Origin: Bacteroidota bacterium
GTDB lineage: Bacteria; Bacteroidota; Bacteroidia; Chitinophagales; Chitinophagaceae
Assembly: GCA_023392575.1 (NCBI GenBank)
Contig: JAEVYV010000320.1
Coordinates: forward strand, 1-10,267
DNA length: 10,267 nucleotides
Direction of reading: 5' to 3'
Shown here: one piece after another, positions 1-6,020 of the stretch
How the letters are laid out: every line of letters begins with the position of its first letter
Position numbering within the stretch: the stretch's first letter is position 1
Translations under genes and position numbers: made by a program
The notes under the pieces: model-generated
The model's input: the letters and a program-made list of their open reading frames with translations, nothing else
What the model was told of the DNA's origin: nothing
The model's database searches: none

Positions 1-70
1 AAAGCCAGATAGGGTAGCGGAAGGGAAGTCTTGTCGGCAGGGATAAATTCTCTTTAGTTCCGTTACCGTT

Positions 71-140
71 CATTGATAATTAATTATTGGCTTTGCTTAA
101 GCGGACCTTCCCAATAATCAGTAATAAATAATTAATAATG
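71..140. repeat. AT-rich inverted repeat with 7-bp periodicity upstream of atpD
   Basis: The left arm (71-90) begins CATTGATAATTAATTATTGG. The right arm (111-140) begins CCAATAAT and ends AATTAATAATG, so the arms are inverted relative to each other around a 20-nt centre (91-110). The right arm reads as consecutive 7-mers close to TNANTAA (TCAGTAA, TAAATAA, TTAATAA), and the reverse complement of the left arm gives TTAATTA then TCAATG in the same register. The right arm is about one to two units longer. No protein-coding function is visible. It could be an intergenic repeat family or a weak structural element. It is too AT-rich and lacks the U-tract geometry needed to call it a terminator. Confidence 0.55.
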
Positions 141-233
141 CTATGTGAAGGAAGCTTAAAGGGTAGATTCACTCCCATTCCCATTGGCGAAAAAGTTAAT
201 TCTCTCTTCCTTTTCACAATCTTTCATTTCAAA

Positions 234-264
234 TTGGCAAATTACCCTTGCCCCCTTACCTTTG
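234..264 (+). promoter_or_regulatory. Candidate Bacteroidota-type promoter of atpD
   Basis: TACCTTTG at 257-264 is an exact match to the TAnnTTTG -7 consensus of the Bacteroidota primary sigma factor. A TTG at 234-236 lies 20 nt upstream, where the -33 element is expected. Transcription would start near 271 and leave a leader of about 60 nt before the atpD ATG. No other close -7 match was noticed in the leader. Assignment is by consensus only. Confidence 0.5.
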
Positions 265-271
265 CAGCCGA

Positions 272-306
272 AATTGAAAACCCCTTGTGTCGGGTTGTTT
301 TCAATT
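272..306 (+). promoter_or_regulatory. Hairpin in the atpD 5' leader
   Basis: AATTGAAAAC (272-281) and GTTTTCAATT (297-306) are perfect 10-bp inverted arms. Inside them CCC (282-284) can pair with GGG (292-294), leaving a TT bulge, so the stem could reach 13 bp with a 7-nt loop. It would lie at the extreme 5' end of the mRNA if transcription starts near 271, and it ends 26 nt before the start codon, leaving the initiation region free. A stabilising 5' stem-loop is the simplest reading. A terminator is unlikely because no T-run follows directly. Confidence 0.45.
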
Positions 307-332
307 GAAAAATCTTCTTTTAAAAGCTATAT

Positions 333-1832
333 ATGGCAAAAGTTGGTAAGGTAAAACAAATCATTGGCGCCGTGGTGGACGTACAGTTCGAAGGCAGCCT
401 TCCTGAAATTTTCAACGCATTGGAAATAAAAAGAGACAATGGCGATACGCTGGTGTTGGAGGTGCAAAATCACCTGGGTGAAGACAGTGTTCGTACCATT
501 GCCATGGACGGTACAGAAGGATTGACCCGTGGCGTGGACGTGGTGGACACCGGTGCGCCCATTAAAATGCCTGCCCGCGACGAGATCAAAGGCCGTCTGT
601 TCAACGTAACCGGCGACCCCATTGATGGTTTGCCTCCGGTGCCCAAAGTAGATGGTCGTCCCATCCACGCCAAGCCCCCGGCTTTTGAAAACCTTTCCAC
701 CGCTACGGAAGTTTTATTTACGGGTATCAAGGTAATTGACCTGATTGAACCTTACGCAAAAGGTGGTAAAATTGGTCTGTTTGGTGGTGCCGGGGTGGGT
801 AAAACCGTATTGATCCAGGAATTGATCAACAATATTGCAAAAGCTTATTCCGGTTTGTCCGTATTTGCCGGTGTGGGCGAACGTCCCCGTGAAGGAAACG
901 ATTTGATGCGGGAGATGATTGAAGCCGGCATCATGAAATATGGTGATGCGTTCAAGCACAGCATGGAAGAAGGCGGTTGGGATCTGAGCAAGGTAAACAT
1001 GACCGAGCTGGCCGATTCTAAAGCCACTTTCGTGTTCGGACAAATGAACGAGCCGCCAGGAGCCCGTGCCCGTGTGGCCCTTTCCGGTCTGACCATTGCC
1101 GAGTACTACCGCGATGGCGATGGTACGGGTAAAGGCCGTGATATCCTGTTCTTCGTAGATAACATCTTCCGTTTCACCCAAGCCGGTTCTGAGGTATCTG
1201 CCCTGTTGGGCCGTATGCCTTCAGCGGTGGGTTACCAGCCCACGCTGGCCACCGAGATGGGAATCATGCAGGAGCGGATCACCTCGACCAAAAATGGTTC
1301 GATTACTTCCGTACAGGCGGTGTACGTACCGGCGGATGACTTGACCGACCCGGCTCCGGCAACAACATTTGCCCACCTGGATGCGACAACGGTATTGAGC
1401 CGTAAGATTGCGGACTTAGGAATTTATCCTGCGGTGGATCCGCTGGATTCCACGTCAAGAATCCTGATGCCTTCGGTGGTGGGTGAGGCGCACTATAACA
1501 CAGCCAACAGAGTGAAATTAATTCTGCAGCGCTATAAAGAATTGCAGGACATCATTGCCATCCTTGGTTTGGATGAACTGAGCGATGAAGATAAATTAAC
1601 GGTTTCCCGTGCCCGTAAGGTGCAGCGCTTCCTGTCGCAGCCTTTCCACGTGGCGGAAGCCTTTACCGGTTTGAAAGGCGTGTTGGTACCGATTGAAGAA
1701 ACCATCCGTGGCTTTAACATGATCATGGACGGCGAGGTGGATGAGTACCCTGAAGCGGCCTTCAACCTGGTAGGTACGATCGACGACGCCATTGAAAAAG
1801 GTAAAAAACTGTTGGCGCAGGCGCAGGGATAA
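333..1832 (+). CDS. atpD: F1F0 ATP synthase subunit beta
   Basis: This is the catalytic subunit of F1, three copies per complex, which makes ATP from ADP and phosphate on the cytoplasmic face of the membrane. The 499-residue length is normal for Bacteroidota. Visible features are an N-terminal beta-barrel (about residues 1-80), the P-loop GGAGVGKT at 151-158 (Lys157, Thr158), the catalytic Glu183 in GERPREGND, the Walker B stretch ILFFVDNIFRF, GYQPTLATEMG, and the alpha/beta signature PAVDPLDSTS. The insertion GDGTGKGRD before Walker B is, from memory, usual in this phylum. One oddity is Pro185 where most homologues have Thr (GERTREGND). The ATG at 333 gives the canonical start MAKVGKVKQIIGAVVDV; there is no clear Shine-Dalgarno sequence. 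atpC follows after 142 nt, while the other atp genes are not in the window, as in many Bacteroidota where atpDC is a separate unit. Confidence 0.99.
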   Translation: MAKVGKVKQIIGAVVDVQFEGSLPEIFNALEIKRDNGDTLVLEVQNHLGEDSVRTIAMDGTEGLTRGVDVVDTGAPIKMPARDEIKGRLFNVTGDPIDGLPPVPKVDGRPIHAKPPAFENLSTATEVLFTGIKVIDLIEPYAKGGKIGLFGGAGVGKTVLIQELINNIAKAYSGLSVFAGVGERPREGNDLMREMIEAGIMKYGDAFKHSMEEGGWDLSKVNMTELADSKATFVFGQMNEPPGARARVALSGLTIAEYYRDGDGTGKGRDILFFVDNIFRFTQAGSEVSALLGRMPSAVGYQPTLATEMGIMQERITSTKNGSITSVQAVYVPADDLTDPAPATTFAHLDATTVLSRKIADLGIYPAVDPLDSTSRILMPSVVGEAHYNTANRVKLILQRYKELQDIIAILGLDELSDEDKLTVSRARKVQRFLSQPFHVAEAFTGLKGVLVPIEETIRGFNMIMDGEVDEYPEAAFNLVGTIDDAIEKGKKLLAQAQG

Positions 1833-1836
1833 AATC

Positions 1837-1968
1837 AGTTTATAGTTTTTAGTTTGTGGTTTATAGTTGGCGGAAGCAAATTAAACTTTCCTTCTTTGTG
1901 AGGTAGAATAACATAAGTGACCACAATTATAAAGGCAACTATAAACTACAAACCATAAACCACAAACT
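1837..1968. repeat. Inverted repeat of 7-bp units filling the atpD-atpC gap
   Basis: The left arm (1837-1869) is AG, then TTTATAG, TTTTTAG, TTTGTGG, TTTATAG, then TTG. The right arm (1936-1968) is CAA, then CTATAAA, CTACAAA, CCATAAA, CCACAAA, then CT. Both arms are therefore four tandem heptads of the form TTTRTRG or its complement, and one arm matches the reverse complement of the other at 28 of 33 positions. The 66-nt centre (1870-1935) shows no coding capacity. The left arm begins 4 nt after the atpD stop and the right arm ends 6 nt before the atpC ATG, so in RNA a long stem would sit immediately upstream of atpC. It may be a member of a dispersed repeat family. Confidence 0.75.
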
Positions 1969-1974
1969 TTTTCT

Positions 1975-2232
1975 ATGACTTTAGAAATATTAACTCCAGA
2001 ACGCAAATTATTCAGCGGCGAAGTGTATGGGGTGCAAATGCCCGGCATCAGCGGTTCCTTTGAATTGTTGGAAAAACATGCGCCTTTTGTAAGTGCTTTA
2101 AAAGCTGGTCGGGTTAAGGTGTTGCGTGATAAACAAAACCATACTGCCAGTTATGACATTCAGGGTGGTTTTGTAGAAGTGCTGAACAATAGAGTAACCG
2201 TTCTTGTAGAGGGTGCTGCAATAGTGGAGTAA
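1975..2232 (+). CDS. atpC: F1F0 ATP synthase subunit epsilon, short form
   Basis: This is the epsilon subunit of the F1 central stalk, which couples gamma rotation to the c-ring. At 85 residues it contains only the N-terminal beta-sandwich domain. The core motif PGISGSFELLEKHAPFVSAL (residues 23-42) matches the family block PGxxGxFxxLxxHAP, and a second beta region (DIQGGFVEVLNNRVTVLVE) completes the fold. The C-terminal helical hairpin of the roughly 135-residue E. coli-type subunit, which can insert into F1 and inhibit ATP hydrolysis, is absent. The stop is a clean TAA followed by a terminator, so this looks like the normal short Bacteroidota form and not a broken gene. No Shine-Dalgarno sequence precedes the ATG; the region just upstream is the right arm of the heptad inverted repeat. 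Confidence 0.96.
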   Translation: MTLEILTPERKLFSGEVYGVQMPGISGSFELLEKHAPFVSALKAGRVKVLRDKQNHTASYDIQGGFVEVLNNRVTVLVEGAAIVE

Positions 2233-2252
2233 ATAAATAGTTTATAAATGGT

Positions 2253-2289
2253 AAAAAGGCCGCTGTTAATCAACAGCGGCCTTTTTGTT
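2253..2289 (+). terminator. Intrinsic terminator of the atpDC operon
   Basis: AAAAAGGCCGCTGTT (2253-2267) and AACAGCGGCCTTTTT (2272-2286) form a perfect 15-bp stem with the 4-nt loop AATC. The GC-rich core GGCCGCTGTT is followed by a T-run, and G plus further Ts extend to 2290. It begins 20 nt after the atpC stop. The A-run and T-run are symmetrical, so it could work in both orientations, but only the atpDC transcript reads into it in this window. Confidence 0.95.
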
Positions 2290-2468
2290 TTCAGGTGGTT
2301 GGGTGACAAGAGTGCTTTTTCTCGGTTTTGTTACTGCTTCCCGAATTTTCAGGTAATATTTTGCCTGTTTTGCTGATGCCGGAACAGCCATTACGTTAAT
2401 TATTTCTAAAGAAAATCAACTTGTTATGGCATGTGGATTGTAGTTTATGAACAGCAAAATAAAACCAA

Positions 2469-3551
2469 GTGAAAATCGCACAAATAGCGCCTTTGTATGA
2501 GGCGGTTCCTCCGAAATTATATGGCGGGACCGAACGAATTGTTCATTATTTAACAGAAGAGTTGGTAGCGTTGGGCCATGAGGTTACTCTTTTTGCCTCC
2601 GGCGATTCTAAAACCAGGGCCCGGCTGGTGGCGCACGTGCCCAAAGCCCTTCGTTTGAACAAAAATTGTGAAGATCAGCTGGCTCCTCACATTGTACAGT
2701 TGCAGGAGATTTTGGAACAAGCTGAAGAGTTTGATGTCATTCATTTTCATACGGATTATATTCATTTCCCCTTCACCCAAAAACTTGCTGCGCCCCATGT
2801 TACCACGCTTCATGGAAAGCTCACCATTCCGGAACTACAGCTGGTCTATAATAAATTTCCGGATCAGCCGGTCATTTCCATTTCCAATCAACAGCGAAAA
2901 CCACTGCCTCAGGCCAACTGGTTGGGTACGGTTTATCATGGATTGCCGGCCAACCTGCATAAACCCGGGAAGGGGAAGGGTGAATACCTGGCTTTTTTGG
3001 GACGGGTTTCCCCTGAAAAGGGGCTGGACAAGGCTATTGCTGTAGCAAAAGCCACGGGCATTAAATTAAAAATCGCTGCTAAAATTGACAAGGCCGATCG
3101 GGAGTATTACGAAGAGCACATAAAACCGCTGTTGGATCATCCGTTGATCGAATATGTTGGCGAGGTGAATGAAAAGCAGAAAACCGAATTTTTAGGCAAT
3201 GCCCTGGCCCTGCTTTTTCTGATCAATTGGGAAGAGCCATTTGGGTTGGTGCTGATCGAAGCGATGGCCTGCGGTACCCCGGTTATTGCCTGCAAACGCG
3301 GCTCGGTGCCGGAGATTATCGAGCATGGACGAAACGGCTTTGTTGTTCGAAACGAAAGGGAAGCGATAAAAGCAGTAAGACAAATTTCACAGATTGACCG
3401 CAGCCAAGTCCGCCAAAGCTTTGAAGAAAGGTTTACCTCGCGTCGGATGGCGCTGGATTATATGGCGGTCTACCAATTGTTACAAAAAAAGACAAAAAGA
3501 AAGGCCAACCTGGTCATCGCTTTGGAAGACAGAAAGTTGTCAATCATTTAA
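2469..3551 (+). CDS. GT4-type glycosyltransferase
   Basis: This is a GT-B fold retaining glycosyltransferase of 360 residues, probably cytoplasmic. The N-terminus has the acceptor-side pattern IAPLYEAVPPKLYGGTER with the glycine-rich turn near residue 20, followed by HYLTEELVALGHEVTLFAS. The C-terminal donor-binding half has FLGRVSPEKGLDKAI and the EX7E motif EPFGLVLIE (Glu256 to Glu264), followed by AMACGTPVIA. The start is GTG, giving MKIAQIAPLYEAVPP; no better ATG lies upstream. It follows the atpDC terminator by 179 nt. A weak -7-like TAGTTTAT lies at 2441-2448, but I do not call a promoter. The debranching-enzyme gene starts 10 nt after the stop, so the two are very likely co-transcribed and act in one alpha-glucan or oligosaccharide pathway. 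Donor and product cannot be read from sequence; glycogen or maltooligosaccharide synthesis is inference. Confidence 0.9.
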   Translation: MKIAQIAPLYEAVPPKLYGGTERIVHYLTEELVALGHEVTLFASGDSKTRARLVAHVPKALRLNKNCEDQLAPHIVQLQEILEQAEEFDVIHFHTDYIHFPFTQKLAAPHVTTLHGKLTIPELQLVYNKFPDQPVISISNQQRKPLPQANWLGTVYHGLPANLHKPGKGKGEYLAFLGRVSPEKGLDKAIAVAKATGIKLKIAAKIDKADREYYEEHIKPLLDHPLIEYVGEVNEKQKTEFLGNALALLFLINWEEPFGLVLIEAMACGTPVIACKRGSVPEIIEHGRNGFVVRNEREAIKAVRQISQIDRSQVRQSFEERFTSRRMALDYMAVYQLLQKKTKRKANLVIALEDRKLSII

Positions 3552-3561
3552 AAACCTCCCT

Positions 3562-5727
3562 ATGTTGCCGCATACCCCTGGAATAACAGAAGAGAGCAAG
3601 TACCACATTGGTGGAGATGTCGTGTATGTAGACGACCGGGTTCGGGTGTTGAACCATTTTGACACCTTTGGCATTTTTGACCGCTGGGGCGATATCCACC
3701 CACAGGGTAAAAAATTACACGGCATTTACCATCAGGGTACCCGGTTCATCAATAAACTGGAATTGCGGGTTAATGGTCACAAGCCCTTATTATTGAGCTC
3801 TGCCATCAAAGAAAGCAACCAGGAGCTTTCCGTGGATCTGACCAATTCGGCTTTTGAGGATTGCGAACTTGCCGAAAACACCATTCATATTTCCAGAAGC
3901 CAATTTGTGCGCAACGGTATGTTTCATGAAGAGCTTCATTTCAACAATTATGGACTCAGTCCTTGTTCCTTGTACGTAACGCTGTCCTTTGGCGCTGATT
4001 TTAAAGACATATTTGAAATAAGGGGTGTGGAACGGAAGGTGGAACACCCCAGGCACGAATTGATCCATGAGGACGGCCGCATAATTTTTGAATACAAAGG
4101 ACTGGATGACGTGTGCCGCCGCGCCGAAGTGCGGCTGGAAGGCCAGGGCCACGAGATCAAAAGGAATATGTGTATATGCTCTTTGCACCTTCTGCCGCAG
4201 CAGCCCCAATGCCTTCGTTATTCTATTTTTTTCGATGCAGGAGATACTGAGTTGGCTACGGTGCAATACAAAGAGGTGAAAAAAGCCATGGAAGAAGAAC
4301 GGCAAACAGCACATCGCATCTTTGCCGATGTCGAAACGTCCAATGAGCAGTTTAACCACTGGCTGGAGCGGTCCCGGGTCGATCTTTTGTCGCTGCTTTC
4401 GCAAACACGGTTCGGTAAATATCCTTATGCCGGCGTGCCCTGGTACAATACAGCTTTTGGCCGCGATGGCATTATCACCGCCATGGAAACCCTTTGGCTG
4501 GCCCCGGAGATCAGCAAGGATGTCCTGCGGTTTTTGGCCTGCTGGCAGGCCAGGGACGATGATCCGAAAAGCGATGCGGAGCCTGGTAAGATCTTGCACG
4601 AAACCCGTTCAGGGGAAATGGCCAATACCGGGGAAATTCCTTTCGGCAAATACTATGGCACCATCGACGCCACGCCGCTGTTTGTCATGCTGGCCGGAAT
4701 GTATTACGAACGCACCGGCGACAAGGAAACCATTATGCAAATATGGCCCAACATCAAACTGGCCCTGCACTGGATTGATGAATATGGCGATCTGGATGGC
4801 GATGGGTTTGTGGAATACAAGCACAAGGCTGCAAATGGTTTAACCAACCAGGGGTGGAAGGATTCTTTTGATTCGGTGATGTATGCGAACGGGGATTTGT
4901 GCGAACCGCCAATTGCTTTGTGTGAAGTGCAGGGGTATGTTTACGGAGCCAAGAAATACGGTTCTGCACTGGCTGCCGTGTTTGGCGAAGAGGAGCAGTC
5001 GCAAAACTTGTGGATGGAGGCAGAAACATTAAAAAAGAAGTTTAATGAGCAGTTTTGGGATTCGGAACTGGGCTGTTATGTGCTGGCCCTGGATGGAAAC
5101 AAAAAGCCCTGCCGGGTGGTTTCTTCCAATGCAGGCCAGTGCTTGTTTTCGGGAATTGTAGACGAAGATAAGGTCAGGTTGCTGGTGGATACGCTCATGC
5201 ATCCCGATATGTTCAGCGGCTGGGGAATCAGAACCTTGTCTGCGGTCGAAAAAAGATACAATCCCATGTCCTATCATAATGGCTCCGTTTGGCCGCATGA
5301 TAATGCCCTGATTGGATACGGGCTTTCCTTGTATGGCTACCAAAAGGAAGTGCATGAAATTTTAAACGCCCTGTTCAGCGCTTCTTTATTTATCGATCTG
5401 CAAAGACTGCCCGAGTTGTATTGCGGGTTTAAACGCAGGGCCAACGAGGGACCAACGGCTTATCCGGTTGCCTGTTCCCCCCAGGCCTGGTCGGTGGCCG
5501 TGATCTTTCTTTTGTTACAGTCCTGCTTGCACATCAACATAAATGCAGTGAACAAAACCATTGTGTTTAACAATCCCGAGCTGCCTGACTACCTGGATAA
5601 AATAACGGTCTCGAATTTAAAACTGGGCGATCAGGAATTTGTTTTCAGCGTTTTTCGCCACCAGCACGATGTGAGTTTTAATGTGATTTCCAAGCCAGAA
5701 GGCTGGGAGCTATTGATTAAAAAATAA
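3562..5727 (+). CDS. Amylo-alpha-1,6-glucosidase / glycogen debranching enzyme family
   Basis: This 721-residue protein has the two-part architecture of bacterial amylo-alpha-1,6-glucosidase-type proteins: a beta-rich N-terminal domain (GDE_N_bis-like, about residues 10-200, with NHFDTFGIFDRWGDI) and a C-terminal alpha/alpha barrel (GDE_C, about 260-650). Barrel landmarks are WYNTAFGRDGIITAMETLW (from Trp294), HETRSGEMANTGEIPFGKYYG, NGSVWPHDNALIGYG (from Asn573) and CSPQAWS. The family removes alpha-1,6-linked glucose from branched glucans, but substrate varies among bacterial members. I start it at the ATG at 3562 because the domain begins at once (MLPHTPGITEESKYHIGGDV). The frame is open upstream to 3394, but those codons overlap the glycosyltransferase in another frame and read as a basic, Trp-rich non-domain peptide. 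The 10-nt gap to the upstream gene suggests translational coupling. No signal peptide is seen, so it probably acts in the cytoplasm. Confidence 0.93.
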   Translation: MLPHTPGITEESKYHIGGDVVYVDDRVRVLNHFDTFGIFDRWGDIHPQGKKLHGIYHQGTRFINKLELRVNGHKPLLLSSAIKESNQELSVDLTNSAFEDCELAENTIHISRSQFVRNGMFHEELHFNNYGLSPCSLYVTLSFGADFKDIFEIRGVERKVEHPRHELIHEDGRIIFEYKGLDDVCRRAEVRLEGQGHEIKRNMCICSLHLLPQQPQCLRYSIFFDAGDTELATVQYKEVKKAMEEERQTAHRIFADVETSNEQFNHWLERSRVDLLSLLSQTRFGKYPYAGVPWYNTAFGRDGIITAMETLWLAPEISKDVLRFLACWQARDDDPKSDAEPGKILHETRSGEMANTGEIPFGKYYGTIDATPLFVMLAGMYYERTGDKETIMQIWPNIKLALHWIDEYGDLDGDGFVEYKHKAANGLTNQGWKDSFDSVMYANGDLCEPPIALCEVQGYVYGAKKYGSALAAVFGEEEQSQNLWMEAETLKKKFNEQFWDSELGCYVLALDGNKKPCRVVSSNAGQCLFSGIVDEDKVRLLVDTLMHPDMFSGWGIRTLSAVEKRYNPMSYHNGSVWPHDNALIGYGLSLYGYQKEVHEILNALFSASLFIDLQRLPELYCGFKRRANEGPTAYPVACSPQAWSVAVIFLLLQSCLHININAVNKTIVFNNPELPDYLDKITVSNLKLGDQEFVFSVFRHQHDVSFNVISKPEGWELLIKK

Positions 5728-5760
5728 CGCCCCCTGTCCCCCTAAAGGGGAGACTTAGGT
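5728..5760 (+). repeat. C/G-rich hairpin repeat, left copy
   Basis: It starts directly after the TAA of the debranching-enzyme gene with CGCCCCCTGTCCCCCTAAAG and continues GGGAGACTTAG to 5758. It contains a small hairpin, CCCC-TAAA-GGGG. Inverted copies of the same unit end directly at the stop codon of yqgE on the other side of the spacer (5962-5990 and 5994-6020). Elements of the CCCCTAAAGGGG type are, from memory, common between genes in Bacteroidota. No T-run follows, so a standard intrinsic terminator is not supported. Confidence 0.7.
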
Positions 5761-5776
5761 GGAAGAAGCTTTTTTG

Positions 5777-5837
5777 ATAGCAGCCGGTCCCTTAAGTATA
5801 GAATTAATGATTTTGTTACCGGCTTTATTGCTGCTAT
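5777..5837. repeat. Imperfect inverted repeat in the convergent spacer
   Basis: ATAGCAGCCGGT (5777-5788) is matched by ACCGGCT at 5818-5824 and GCTGCTAT at 5830-5837, giving two alternative or bulged pairings (AGCCGGT/ACCGGCT and ATAGCAGC/GCTGCTAT). It lies between the two converging genes in a stretch with no open reading frame. It could be part of a decayed element or a weak bidirectional transcript end; no T-run follows directly. Confidence 0.4.
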
Positions 5838-5850
5838 GGGCGCTTTTGTT

Positions 5851-5870
5851 GTCCCGATAGCTATCGGGAC
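5851..5870. repeat. Perfect 20-bp palindrome
   Basis: GTCCCGATAGCTATCGGGAC is identical to its own reverse complement over all 20 bases, and symmetry ends exactly at both edges. It sits near the middle of the spacer between convergent genes. I recall closely similar CCCGATAGCTATCGGG sequences as frequent intergenic elements in Bacteroidota genomes, which would make this one of a dispersed family; that is memory, not a search. With no loop it suits a dimeric DNA-binding protein or cruciform as much as an RNA hairpin. Confidence 0.75.
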
Positions 5871-5961
5871 TTCCTTGTGCGTTCGGTAACACTATTCAAC
5901 CAAGGTGTTTCCTAAAAAATTCTTTCTAAAAAGCAAGAAAGTAAAGAATGATATGATGGAT

Positions 5962-6020
5962 CTAAGTCCTCCCTCTAGGGAGACAGAGGGCAATCTCCCC
6001 TTTAGGGGGACAGGGGGGCG
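5962..6020 (-). repeat. C/G-rich hairpin repeat, two tandem right copies
   Basis: Read on the minus strand, 6020-5994 is CG, six Cs, then TGTCCCCCTAAAGGGGAGA, identical to the left copy at 5728 apart from one extra C. It is followed at 5990-5962 by a diverged second unit that matches the left copy at 24 of 29 positions and ends in the same GACTTAG. In that unit the hairpin is CTCCC-TAGA-GGGAG: one C-G pair of the left copy has become T-A and a C/A mismatch has become C-G. The outer copy abuts the yqgE stop codon at 6021-6023. The spacer is therefore bounded by mirrored copies. Confidence 0.7.

Noticed and set aside
1..73. Possible 5' end of a minus-strand gene (ATG at 73, MNGNGTKENLSLP...) running off the left edge
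   Set aside because: Only 24 codons are visible, the ATG lies within the AT-rich inverted repeat, and the peptide resembles no family I know, so there is not enough to call a gene.
714..1181. Open frame of 155 codons on the minus strand inside atpD
   Set aside because: Antisense to a highly conserved gene, with no family pattern; a frame shadow.
3394..3561. In-frame 56-codon upstream extension of the debranching-enzyme gene
   Set aside because: It lies inside the glycosyltransferase gene in another frame, its peptide is basic and Trp-rich with no domain character, and the family domain begins right after the ATG at 3562.
3790..4599. Open frame of 269 codons on the minus strand
   Set aside because: It is antisense to the strongly supported debranching-enzyme gene, has no recognisable motif, and looks like a product of the coding strand's base composition.
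5728..6020. Complete insertion sequence
   Set aside because: There is no transposase frame inside the 293 bp and no flanking direct repeat could be recognised, so only repeats are annotated.
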